Source: Hemibagrus wyckioides (taxonomy: Eukaryota; Chordata; Actinopteri; Siluriformes; Bagridae). From it: a stretch of 64,000 nucleotides of DNA. The DNA is taken from NCBI RefSeq assembly GCF_019097595.1, contig NC_080715.1:7392073-7456072 (forward strand), read 5' to 3'. Positions 35,601 to 47,766 of this stretch are shown here, one piece after another (the stretch's first letter is position 1; each line of letters opens with the position of its first letter). Position numbers and translations under genes: made by a program. The notes below the pieces were generated by a model. That model did no database searches, was not told the origin of the DNA, and was given only the letters and a program-made list of their open reading frames with translations.

Positions 35601-36870
35601 TCATCCACTTCCTTACTTACTCCTCTATTTCCTCACTCACTCATCCACTTCCTCATTCACTCATCTATTTCCTCACTCACTCATCCACTTCCTCATTCAC
35701 TCATTCACTTCCTCACACACTCATCCACTTCCTCACTCATTCATCCACTTCCTCACTCACTCATCCACCTCCTCACTCACTCATCCACCTCCTCATTCAC
35801 ATCCACTTCCTTACTCATCTAACTCCTCACTCACTCATCCACTTCCTCACTCATTCATTTCCTCACTCACTCATCCACTTCCTCACTCATTCATCCACTT
35901 CCTCATTCATTCATCCACTTCCTCACTCATTCATCCACCTCCTCACTCACTCATCCACCTCCTCACTCACATCTGCTTCCTTACTTACTCATCTAACTCC
36001 TCACTCACTCATCCACTTCCTCACTCACTCATCCACTTCCTCACTCATTCATCCACTTCCTCACTCACTCATCCACCTCCTCACTCACATCTGCTTCCTT
36101 ACTTACTCATCTAACTCCTCACTCACTCATCCACTTCCTCACTCACTCCTCTATTTCCTCACTCACTCATCCACTTCCTCATTCACTCATCTATTTCCTC
36201 ACTCACTCATCCACTTCCTCATTCACTCATTCACTTCCTCACTCATTCATCCACCTCCTCACTCACTCATCCACCTCCTCACTCACATCTGCTTCCTTAC
36301 TTACTCATCTAACTCCTCACTCACTCATTCTCTGCCTCAATCACTCATCCACTTCCTCAATCACTCATTCTCTTCCTCACTCGCACATCCGCTTCCTTAC
36401 TTACTCATCTATTTCCTCACTCTCTCATTCACTCTTCCAATTCCTCACTCACTCATCCCCTTCCTTGCTTACTCATTTAATTCCACACTCACTTCCTCAC
36501 TCATTCATCCACTTCTCCATTTTCTTAATTACTCATCTAATTCCTCACTCACTCATCCAGTTCCTCACTTCCTCATCCACTTCTTTACTCAATCATCTAC
36601 TACTCATCATTCAGTCATCTTCTTCCTCGCTCTTTTATTCCATGCCGTATTCACTCTCTCATCCACTTCCTTTTTTCCACACTTACCCACTTCCTCACCC
36701 ACCCAGTGCCTCACTTACTCATTCACTTCCTCACTCACTCATCCCAGGTCTTATTCATTCACTCATCCACTTCCTTTTTTCCACACTTACCCACTTCCTC
36801 ACTCCATCACCCACCCAGTGCCTCACTCATCCACTTCCTCAATCACTCATCCACTTCCTCATTGTCACTC
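29600..36870. repeat. 7.3-kb minisatellite, 20-bp unit, + strand almost without G
   Basis: The unit is CTCACTCACTCATCCACTTC with variants at a few sites (ATCCACTTCC, ATCCACCTCC, ATCTAACTCC, ATCTATTTCC; CACTCACT, CATTCACT, TTACTTACT). The outermost 100-200 bp on each side is degenerate. 31485-33178 keeps an exact 20-bp register with no indel. Larger duplicated blocks are visible (30216/30376, offset 160; 34600-34920/35140-35460, offset about 535). G is almost absent on the + strand. Serine, threonine and histidine-rich open frames are artefacts. Confidence 0.98.
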
Positions 36871-36918
36871 AATTTAAATTTATGTAATCTGGTAGATGCC
36901 CTTATCTATAATTTCCTC
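36871..36918 (-). mobile_element. SINE family 1 tail fragment within the array edge
   Basis: AATTTATGTAATCTGGTAGA, 'tgcccttatctataattt' is the reverse of the family 1 tail. The rest is missing. It marks the junction between the 20-bp array and the pyrimidine block. Confidence 0.5.
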
Positions 36919-37968
36919 ACGTGCTCCCTCACTCCCCCCACTTCCTTACCCAGTCATTCATCCAATTCTTCACTCACTCACTCGTTTATCCACTCATGAA
37001 TCATCCAGTTCTTCACCCACCCACTTGCTTTCTCAACTATTCATTCATCTTCCTCATCGTCCACTCCTTCCCCTCCTCCATCCCTCATTCAATCAGTGAC
37101 TCTCTGTGACTCCCTCCCTCCCTCCTTCTCACCATGATTTAATCCCACACTTCACGCACTCACTCCTTCACTCACTCACTCCATCAATCCCTCTCTCACA
37201 CCCTCTTTCACTCTCGCTCGCTCCCTCTCTTTATCGTCCCATCTCTCCCATCATCGCTCTCTCCATCACTCTGTCTCTCCTTCCCTCACACAACCACACT
37301 CTCTTCCCCTCATTCTCTCTCCATCACTCCCTCTCTCCTAATGTCCATTATCCCCACTCTCTCTCCATCACTCAACCCCCTCACTCACCCTCCATCACTC
37401 CCTCTCTGTCTCCATCACTCCCTCTCTCCCACACTCACTCTCTGTCCATCACTCTCTCCATCACTCCCTCTCTTTCCCCTCATTCTCCATCACTCCCTCT
37501 CTCCCACCCTCTCTGTCCATCACTCCCACCCTCACACTCTATCACTCCCTCACTCCCTCTCATTCTCAATCATTCCCTCTCTTCCACTCTCACTCTCCCA
37601 CCCTCACTCTTTCTCTATCACTCCCTCTCTCTCCCTCATTCTCCATCACTCTCTCTCTTCCACCCTCACTCTCTCTCTATCACTTCCTCCATCCCACCCA
37701 CACTGTCCATCACTCCCTCTCTCCCACCCTCACTCTCTCTCCATCACTCCCTCTCTCCCACCCTCTCTCTCTCTCCCCATCACTACCTCTCTCCCACCCT
37801 CACTCCCTTTCTCCCCCTCATTCTCCATCACTCCCTCTCTCCCACCCTCCCACCATCACTCCCTGTCTTCCAATCCACCCACCCTCACTCTCTCCATCAC
37901 TCCCTCTCTCCCACCCTCAATCACCATCACCCCCCCTCCCCTTTCCTCGCTTACTTAGCTGTAACAGG
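36919..37968. repeat. Polypyrimidine degenerate minisatellite
   Basis: CCATCACTCCCTCTCTCCCA and CCCTCACTCTCTCT alternate with irregular spacing. The + strand is C/T/A, with G nearly absent to about 37960. The 288-residue open frame at 37106-37972 is a product of composition. Confidence 0.92.
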
Positions 37969-37979
37969 CTGAATTTTCT

Positions 37980-37993
37980 CCACAAGGGGGCGC
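37980..37993 (+). promoter_or_regulatory. Candidate CTCF core motif
   Basis: CCACAAGGGGGCGC fits the vertebrate CTCF core (CCASYAGRKGGCRS) at all positions but one (A instead of C/T at the fifth). It lies about 12 bp beyond the pyrimidine block. Similar motifs also come from transposon ends, so binding is not implied by sequence alone. Confidence 0.4.
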
Positions 37994-39429
37994 TCAGATT
38001 TGTACCTTTTTCTGCACATCATTGTTGTGAAAGAGGAACCCGGTATGAACCCACCAGCAGGATCTGACGAGCGCAGGTCTGTTGGCACTCACGCAGTGTG
38101 TATGCAGTAAAATTGCTCTAACACACTGTGCATTCAATTAAGGATAGTTAATGACACAATGAGGGCAGTAAGCCAGTAGTGGCACAAGCATGACAAAACT
38201 GCATCATCTTATATTCTAAAGCCACTCTGTGAATGGGAATAGCATTACTCTACTCTTAAATGAATATAAAATTTCTCTTAAAAAAATAAAAATAGCCCTG
38301 AATGAGCTGGAGGAAAAGACAGGACACTAGGAACCTGAAATAAAGCTGCACCCGATTATGAACAAATGCTCACACGATGTCCAAAACAAACCTTACACCA
38401 AAGAACTCAGTGTTTTTAAATTTATTTTTATTTACTGATATCAGAAACCTTTAGAGCAGACTGATGCCTAAATCATACTAAACCCTAAATCCTATTTATT
38501 AAAATAACTCTTCTTTTAATTTAACCAAGTATTTATTGTGTTCATCAACTCATTAACCAAAGCAGAGAGCTCTTTAAAGGAAAATCGTCCATTATCTTAC
38601 TATCGCAAGAATTATTCGGATTAAATGCCTCAATATTCAGTTCAGACCCGAGGACCTCGGCCAGTTTATGGCGAACGAGTAGAGGGATTTTATTTATTTT
38701 CTTTTTTTAAAAAAAATATTATAAGATTCTCTAAACAGAAATTTAATTCTACTTGACTGTGTAGCTTTACAGACTTTAGTTTTTCTTAGTTAACCTACAG
38801 AATACAAAGATCATATATATGGAAAAATTTCCATTAAAAAATAAATAAATAAAACATTCTAAATTTAAAATTAATAAATAAAAAATAAATAAATAAAATA
38901 AATGAAATAGCTCAGGCAGGAATTCTTCAGATTTGGCATTAAAAAGTCTTTGTTTCATCTGATAAAGGTTTAATATTTTAATTAAGATAATATCCAATAC
39001 CAATATCAAAAGCACCCTACATGAAACAATTGCTTAAATGATCCTGAATTTACTGACTTCTAACTTCACAATCACAAAAAAAATTAATCATCAGTAGCAA
39101 GCATTGCACTGCAGCAATATAAGATCACAATATTAAATCTTGCATCATCTGCGATGTGTTTAGAAGCCCAGCACAAATTGTACAAGCGTAAAAGCAAACA
39201 TCAGTCACGGCAATATTCTTCAACACTAACGCAATAACCGAACCAAATATACACCGAGCTCGTCGAGCTGAAAGTTCTTGAATGCAATCAAATTTAAAAG
39301 CGAGAGTGCGGGAACAAAAGCTTGCCCTCGCTGTGTTTACAGCTTCCCCTCGGTCAGATGTCTATCGGCTCGGCGTGTGTTTGACGCCGGAGTTTGGCGA
39401 AGGTAAAGAGGGAGGAACGGGGGACTCAC
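37994..39429. other. Low-copy sequence; probable start of an intron of the candidate minus-strand gene
   Basis: AT-rich 38400-39250 with AAAT runs near 38840-38905. 39300-39429 is richer in CpG and adjoins the candidate exon. On the minus strand this would be the beginning of intron 1. Confidence 0.4.
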
Positions 39430-39963
39430 CTAGGAGCATGATGTGTGGAGTGAAAGTAGAGGTAGCCGGAGCACTCGGATGCTGGTAGAGCTGAGGATAA
39501 GTTCCAGGAGCGAAGCTTTAGACGAGCAGGGTGAAGTGGACGAAGGAGGACAAGTGGACAAGAGAGGCAGAGATGAAACACGGATAGAAAGAGAGACAGA
39601 GGCTGTCACCAGATGCAGCTTTCAACACCTCTGAACCCCAGTGCCAAAAAAAATAACAACCCACAGCAGCAGGGGAAAATACAAAACTAGGTCAGTCCAT
39701 CATTGATGTGGAGAGACAGGCGGAGAAAAAAAAAATAATACAAATCGTAGGTTCTCCCTCTCCGTCACAAAGCACGGATCTGTCTCGATGCGAATCAGCC
39801 TGGAGGGATCTGGCTCTCGTAAAGCAGGAGCGACTTGTGCGATCAGCCGGCCATGCAGAGAGACACGCGTGGAGACGTGAGACGAGCGGCTGACTCCTGA
39901 GTGTGTGTGTGTGAGAGAGAGAGAGAGAAGGCAGGCGAGAGGGACTGTGTGTGTATTTAGTAA

Positions 39964-39995
<32 letters not shown>

Positions 39996-40000
39996 CGAGC
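39430..40000 (-). other. Candidate first exon (5' leader, start codon, splice donor) of an unidentified gene
   Basis: On the minus strand a long, repeat-poor leader ends in ATG CTC CTA G (ATG at 39439-39437), directly followed by GTGAGT, a consensus splice donor (39429-39424). The ATG has A at -3. The protein would begin Met-Leu-Leu, with the fourth codon split by the intron; this would suit the start of a signal peptide. Two tiny upstream ORFs occur in the leader: Met-Ala-Gly-stop at 39854-39843 and Met-Met-Asp-stop at 39703-39692. The leader contains CT-rich and T-rich runs, common in vertebrate 5' UTRs. The exact 5' end is unknown. Three codons are too few to name the gene. It could also be a chance donor. 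Confidence 0.42.
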
Positions 40001-40080
40001 GAGTTGGCGCTGTATATGGCACAGCGAGCTGCATACCCTTCGCTCACTGCGAGAGCGTAATATGACTCGGTGCTATCTGC
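39890..40080 (-). promoter_or_regulatory. Possible promoter region, CpG-bearing with GA/CT and GT runs
   Basis: Directly upstream (minus strand) of the candidate exon. It holds long GA runs (39912-39930, 39965-39995), a GT run (39900-39912), CpGs around 39995-40080, and a CATATAC sequence near 40010 that could act as a weak TATA-like element. GA/CT tracts are frequent near vertebrate start sites. No start site can be fixed from sequence. Confidence 0.3.
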
Positions 40081-40861
40081 TCAGACGTGTGTAAATGAGG
40101 TGAGACTAGAGAATTCCCAGCAGTCCTGCTGAGATACATGGGGGGGGAAGAAAAAAATAATAATAAAAGACCACCTAACAACCATCTGAACGTTCAGTAA
40201 CGTGTCTCCCAGGTGCTTGGTGCAAATCGTCAGCTCCGATCTCTGAGCAAAAACAGGTGGAGGAAGAGCTGATGGATGGGGTTAGAGGTGAAACATATGG
40301 GTTCCGCCTATTCCTCAGCCTTTAACCGTTAACAGTTGGGCTGTGTCTCAAATCACATGCCACAGACTAATTATTTCAACTGTAAACTACGCGCTAATCC
40401 AGACTATTAAAATGGGTTTGTATGTGACATTCAACAGTGAATTGTTTCACGTCTGTAAGCTTAAAATTGTTCTATGTGGGTGCTTCATTTGAAAGTCCAG
40501 ATCGTTAACAGTTAGGCTGTAAGTCAGTTTAAGACAGATGAAGTCTCTTGTACTGGCACCAGCAGCCATTTTGGTTGTGTCAGTTATCTGAGACAAGCCT
40601 TTCCAAAAATCGCTCAACACCTCATTTGCTCTGCAAATACGCTCCATCATCAGACGCTTTTTAACCGTGCTACATGTGTGGCGTCGTGAGTAATCCCTTC
40701 ACACAGGGAAATTTTGACGTTTTCTACTATATATAGTTCTGAGAGCTACAGACTTTCCAAAACAGTCATACGTTTGTTAACTCTGTTTTGTTTTACGTAT
40801 TATTTTATAACACCGAGCAGACCCTACTGTAGCACTTGTACAAGTTACAAGTCCCTGCTTG
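40081..40861. other. Low-copy sequence
   Basis: No feature recognised apart from a G-run and A-run near 40140-40170. Confidence 0.5.
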
Positions 40862-41224
40862 GAGGAGGGGTTTAGTGGTTATTTTGTTTTTCTCGCACCT
40901 CCAGGGTATGGGGTATAAATTTCATCCCAGCCTTGTGCTTCAGGGGTTTCCTCTGGGTTCTCCAGTTTCCTTCTCTGGTCCAAGACATGTGTTGTAGGCT
41001 GAGTGGCATCTCTAAATTGTCCATAGTGTGTGAATGGGTGTGTGAAGATGTGTGATTGTGCCCTGTGATGAGTTGGTACCCTGTTCAGGATGTCCCCTGG
41101 CTTGTGCCCAGAGTCTCCTGGGATAGACTACAGGTTCCTCGGGACCCTGTGTAGGATAAGCAGTACAGAAGATGGATGGATGGATGGATGGATGGAAGAA
41201 TGGATGGAAAGATGGATAGATGGA
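40862..41224 (+). mobile_element. SINE, family 3, near full length, with (GGAT)n tail
   Basis: Shows TTTCCTCTGGGTTCTCCAGT, 'ccaagacatgtgttgtaggctgag', CTCTAAATTGTCCATAGTGT, GTGCCCTGTGATGAGTTGGT, 'ctgggatagactacagg', and the tail AGGATAAGCAGTACAGAAGA running into GGAT repeats. This is a very widespread fish element; the head here is diverged. Confidence 0.8.
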
Positions 41225-44200
41225 ATACTTACTAGAAGTTCTATTTAGGTTGGAATAAAAGCGACAGCACAGCGAGTTAAAGGTAGAAGTAGGGCAAGCA
41301 TTCTATTTTACATCTAGCTAATGCTTTGGAAGAAACCTTATTACATAAGGGTCTAGCAGTCTGGGAAATCTCTTGACAGAGTTTGGAAAAACTCCTGAAT
41401 GGATACATGTTTCTATTTTGCCAACCAAGAAGTGTTAAACTGAAAGTGTGGTCTCATACTGTGACTTTGACCAAGGCATGATCATTGTTGTGAGTATTTC
41501 TGAAAAACTACACAATAGACTCTAGACTTAATACAGTCAAGGTCAAAATCAAGTCAAGAGAATGGTATGGAAAGCAAAAAACAACCAGGAAGTGGCAGTT
41601 CTGAAGGTGGAAACACCTTGTTGATGAGACAGGACAGAGGAGAACATCCACACTGGTTCTTTCTGACAGAAAGTCTAGAGTAGCTTAAATAACCACTCTT
41701 TAAATCCATGGTGAGAAGCAAAGCATCTCACCGAATCTTGAGGATGACGGGCTCTGAAAATCAAAGACCACATCAGATTCCACTGCAGTCAGCAAAGAAC
41801 AAGAAGAAGAATCTAGTCTGATGCCTGCAGAGGTCACTGAACCTCATGTTAGCACATTCAGGAACGTTGGAAATAACAATCTACTCAGATTAAGTGACAT
41901 AACAGAGCAGTTCTGGCTCATTTAAGTAGAGCAAGAGTCGTATCAAAGAATCTGCGAATGCCAAGCGCTGAGAGATCTAAGTGAAGTACGGCAACATGGG
42001 GGAAAAAATACCAGATGGGAGAGGGTGGAGACACAGCTAGAAGATATTCGCTCACAAATACGTCACCCAAAAACAGCTCAACACAGACCCTCGTTTTACT
42101 ACTTTCACGCTTCATGCCTGTAAGAACATTCCCCAAGCAAGTCATTCATGTGCGATATCTCGTGTCAAATAAATTCCAGTCCGTCTACACTGGAAATTTG
42201 AGATCACGTCCTGTATCAGCAGTGTTCTACTAGCAAATTAGATTGGATCGCCTGCTCTTTTCCGCCGAGGACGGCTCGTCTGTCTACGTGAGCAGGATTT
42301 CTTTTTGAAACAGATTCGGAGAAAGGCGATTTACGATTCTCTGAGTGATACTCTGGCAACCACGCCAAATATTCTCAGACCACGTGGCCAGAGCAGGTTA
42401 TGTGCTCAGCCCTCTGTTTTCACCCCTGTGTTGCTGATATGATTGATGTACGCAAGACAGGGGCTGTTTTCAACGACTCGAGCTCGTCCGCTTCTTGGGT
42501 TACGACCCTGGATGCCGGAGCCTTCCAACAGCTGATTGCTTAGTAGCTTTTCTTTGGAGCTCGGACGATATCGCGTTACCCACGACATGCAAAGCTAAGG
42601 GAGAGCTATAAATATGCGGCGCATGTCAAGGATTCTTTCCACTGACAATGCAATTTATGCTTCTTCCCGCTCCCAAATGGAGCACAGATGCAGGTGTCGG
42701 GTGTCAAAACGGCAGAGTAAACCGTAGCACGCGTCCTTACAGCATCATTAAGGGCCATCCAGAAGCTTAAGTCCACCTGACGGTAAAGTTATACTGTTAC
42801 TTAACCGTTCCCAAACAGCCTGTCGTCATTGCTTGTGATAATATAGTATGTGAGAATGCTTGGGTATTAAAGGGTAAGCTCCTGGTTATGGCAAAGTCCC
42901 TTTCAGAGGCCTTTTAAATAACACTTTATTTCGGGGATGGAGACAAAAGAGAAAGGCAGCAACAGACAAGAACTTGTCGGGCCCGCATGCAAAAACGGGA
43001 AAGAGTCAATTAACCACGTGTCAGATGGTCAGATGTAATTATGATAAGGTATGCGGCCGTAATCCGCTCTCTAATATCAACATCAGCATTTCTCATGATG
43101 CTAGCCAGGAGACGGATTAATAGCTTCTCGAAATACAGACCAGAGCAAACTATATATCTCTATAATAAGATTGGAAATTGCAAGCCAAGCTAAAGAGGAA
43201 AGTCACCAGGCACGACACCACTGACACAAACTAGTCTGCTCTAGAATATTCTCTAAATCGGAATTATTGCCAAGAGCAAGCGACAGCTACACCGGTCAAA
43301 ATGATATCCATTCTCATTTACGTTTAGATCAATACCAGACTAATCAAGCAGAGTGTTAGCTCAAGCGAGAAGGCTCCTTTCTTGCAATAAAAAAATTTTA
43401 AAAAAAAACAGTTTCACTACCAATCTAATCACGCAGCCAACTGCACTGGAGATCCTACCCACTGATTCAGACAATACATCAGGTCAAATTTACATGAGCA
43501 CTTAATTACTACTGAATCAACACAATGAGGAGAGGGCGATGTCACGCAGGGCGGCTCGGCGAATCTGTGTTTCATTAAGGTCTCATTAAAAATGTTCCAC
43601 AAGCCATACATTGGATTTGGGCAAGGTGTTGGGAAAATGAGAGGTGGAAAGGAAAGGTTCACCTTTGTTGTCTGCTGGGTTGAGGGTAAAATCCCCTAAT
43701 GGAAAAGAGAAAGCAAGGCAAATCCGGGGGAGAACACAACACTAAATTTAGACACTGCTTGAAGAAGGACTGTATTATATAAAGGAAAACGATGGCACAG
43801 TGTGATGCAGCCAAGCACAAAGAGCTATTATAATTGTCATCATGTGTTTTAATTCCAATATACGACAACAGTTTATTCAAGAATAATTATCCACACTGCA
43901 CATTTTATCCATTTATAGTTATCCTAAATGCCACCTTAAAGCAGCTATAATAAGTCAATCGCTCACACCATGTTCTGTTTTCTCTCTTTTAAAGGAAATA
44001 AGACAATTTCAGCTTGTCATGTTCCACAGAAATGGGAAACAAACTTCTTTACAGAGCGATGAGACTCAAAAAAAAAGTGAAACTCACAGAAAACTTCACC
44101 ATATCAATGACTGCACACGTTTTTATGTAATCTGATTATATGGAGCTCTCATCGTCTGAGCTCTGGTGTGACTTAAGGAAGGATTAAATATTAGAACGAA

Positions 44201-44382
44201 TGCATTAATCTAAACCTGGGATTTGGCTTGCAGCTGGAACAACTGCCAGAGCTGCTGCTGGAGAGAATTAATCATCTTCTGACTAATTCAATTCATGAAA
44301 AGAATTCAACTGTGACCATAAAAATAGACCTCATTGTTTTTACTAGCATAGAAATACCATATTTTATGCATATGTACAAACA
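41225..44382. other. Low-copy sequence; 42240-43350 complex, possible conserved noncoding DNA
   Basis: No transposon or simple repeat over 3 kb, which is unusual in this window. 42240-42800 and 43000-43340 are mixed-composition with CpGs and no sustained frame. Could include enhancers; not shown. Confidence 0.35.
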
Positions 44383-44850
44383 TATTCAGCTCTGGAAAAA
44401 AATAAGAGACCACTGCCCAATCTCCAGATTTGATCCCTACTGAAAACCTCTGGAATGTCATCAAGAGGAAGATGGATGGTCACAAACCATCGAGCAAAGC
44501 TGAGCTGTTTGCTTTTTTGCAAAAAGAGTGGTATAAAGTTCCCCAACAGCAATGTGAGAAACTGGTGGAGATCATGGAGCCAAAACGCATTCAGATCGGG
44601 GTTATTCCACCAAATACTGATTTCTTAATGTTATTTTGCCAAAGCATGACAATTTGTTTATAAATTATTTGCATTTTGTTTTATTTGAGTTATTAAAGCT
44701 CTGCAAATACTGCATGATCTTGGGTTATTTTGATGTGTTGTTTTTGATGCATTTCCTTCAAATATACACTCTAAATAACAAGAGTTATATTTTGAATTTA
44801 GGAGAAATATTGTCAGCAGTTCACAAAAAATGAAACAAAACTGTTCATCT
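44383..44850 (+). mobile_element. Tc1/mariner-type deletion derivative: terminal repeat joined to transposase C-terminus
   Basis: Starts with a terminal repeat segment (CAGCTCTGGAAAAAAATAAG, 'agaccact'). It is followed at once by the last third of a transposase gene: the frame 44430-44663 reads P-T-E-N-L-W-N-V-I-K-R-K-M, the region around the last catalytic acidic residue (normally DLNPIENLWNVIK), then KAELFAFLQKEWYKVP and CEKLVEIM, and ends in PPNTDFL. The DNA-binding domain and the first two catalytic aspartates are absent. The 3' terminal repeat is not visible. A nonfunctional remnant. Confidence 0.82.
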
Positions 44851-44897
44851 CACCAATACATGAACCTGGAGGAAAAAACAGAAGAAACTCATTATTT

Positions 44898-44955
44898 TAG
44901 ATAGATAGACGGACAGACAGACACTTTATTCATCCCAAAGGGAAATTTACAGTGA
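44898..44955 (-). mobile_element. Retroposon 3'-end fragment with (GATA)/(GACA) tail
   Basis: GATA and GACA units are followed by CACTTTATTCATCCCAAAGG and 'gaaattta'. This is the complement of a common fish retroposon end (...TTTCCC..GGGATCAATAAAG plus tetranucleotide tail). Class not certain. Confidence 0.55.
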
Positions 44956-45061
44956 AAGTATTTTGCAGTTGTCTCTTATATGTTATGTTATATATATATA
45001 TATGTATGTATGCCATAAGATATGAATATAATCAAGAACCATGTTTCACAAAATGGGACCA

Positions 45062-45262
45062 AAAAATGACCAATCTTCAAACTTAATGGTGATATCAAAA
45101 CCATTTCTGCTCTCTGAGATGCCTCAAGTGCTTGCTCATAAGCAGCTGAAAAAATAGGCATTATCTTCATCCCCTAAAATTCTGTGTAAGGTTATCCAAC
45201 AGAAGGAAAAACACGTCTCAGACTGAAAGCCAACAGAGTCCTGACTCATTTTATATCGGACT
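45062..45262 (-). repeat. Dispersed repeat R, copy 3
   Basis: In reverse: ATGAGTCAGGACTCTGTTGG, GAGACGTGTTTTTCCTTCTG, TAACCTTACACAGAATTTTA (45194-45175), 'gagcaagcacttgaggcatctcag', GAGCAGAAATGGTTTTGATA. It continues less clearly to about 45000. Confidence 0.82.
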
Positions 45263-46165
45263 TAAAATGCTATAAAATAGACTACCAAGACTATTTCCAT
45301 AAACCTCATTGTACTGGTAAAAAGGAGTGCAATCTGATTAAATAACAATGAATCCAAAAGCCAAAGTTTTCCCAGTATCCAATTAATGAAATGCAAGTAA
45401 ACACACTGGCTGAACTATTGCCAATATTCTAGCTATAACATTAGTCTGTAAACATCTACATGCACTCTGTGTAATAAAGAAATTCAGGTTTCTTCGCTTT
45501 TTTTCTTCCTCTTTACAGTCCTATTTCATTTTATAAATGCAACCTTGTTTTGTCACATCATTATATTCAGCTGTAGTATAATGGTTCGGTATAGTTATTG
45601 CAGATTTACTGTACTTATTGCACCCTGAGCCAACATTTCTAAAACGGAACCTTAAAATAGACCCGGGCCTGTGAAAACTATATACAGGGCCAATGATGCA
45701 GGAAAATACGGCAGTCAACTACAGACAAGCTGACACAATACAGCAAACCCATTCAAATGAGAATGCATGCTGAGTATATTAAAATTCCGGATCATATCTA
45801 ATTTTATAAGTGTGGCGGCTTTTTTAGAGAGTAAAGCACGTCACTGGAGAGAACCAAAATTTTTTGTTCATTTGAATCGAACCCCGCTGTGTTTTGCTCT
45901 TCGGTGTGTTTGTTTTAAACAGGTGAGAACACAGCCATCACACTCAGGCATCTGAGCGAGGTGGTCTTGGTCCTCCTCCAATCAAATTACCACGGTTCCG
46001 ATGCAGTGCGAATGCGAATCATGCCAGCTGCAGGAAGTGAAACAAAACATGGCATGTGTTTTATAAGTATTAGATGCTAAACTGAGCAGCAAGAAGCAGA
46101 CAGAGAGAGCTGTTTTGGAGATTTGGATCATGGAGGAAAAGGCTTAAGGCTAGTCACTTTGTGGA
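45263..46165. other. Low-copy sequence
   Basis: No feature recognised. Confidence 0.5.
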
Positions 46166-46168
46166 GAT

Positions 46169-46207
<39 letters not shown>

Positions 46208-46330
46208 GAGAGAGAGACAGATGTACCTTTATTAATCCCTACGGAAATTCAAGTTGACACAGCAGCGAAAATAAAAGGAGTATGATCAAAGAAAAATAAA
46301 AATAGAACAATATAAAAAGAAAAAAATACA
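46166..46330 (-). mobile_element. (GA)n run and retroposon end fragment
   Basis: A GA run (46174-46216) is followed by ACCTTTATTAATCCCTACGG and 'aaattcaagttgacacagcagcgaaaa', the same kind of retroposon end as 44898-44955, and then AT-rich sequence. Confidence 0.55.
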
Positions 46331-46424
46331 TACAATACTATTTTATTGTTTATTATTTTTTTAATTATTTATTTTATAGCACGTATTTTATACTATACTT
46401 TATACTTTTGTACTTTGATGTATA

Positions 46425-47766
<1,342 letters not shown>

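Noticed and set aside
29600..36870. CRISPR array
   Set aside because: Repeats are contiguous with no unique spacers, the DNA is vertebrate, and no cas genes are present.
29646..36999. Several 60-140 codon frames in the 20-bp array
   Set aside because: A 20-bp unit shifts frame at every copy, so the same words recur in all frames. Repeat artefacts.
37106..37972. 288-codon open frame, serine/proline/histidine-rich
   Set aside because: Lies entirely in the polypyrimidine block; another frame is open over most of the same interval. No start context, domain or splice sites.
38020..38100. Short minus-strand segment between an AG and a GT that looks like an exon
   Set aside because: Two frames are open over fewer than 40 codons and none resembles a known protein. 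Dinucleotide splice signals alone occur by chance.
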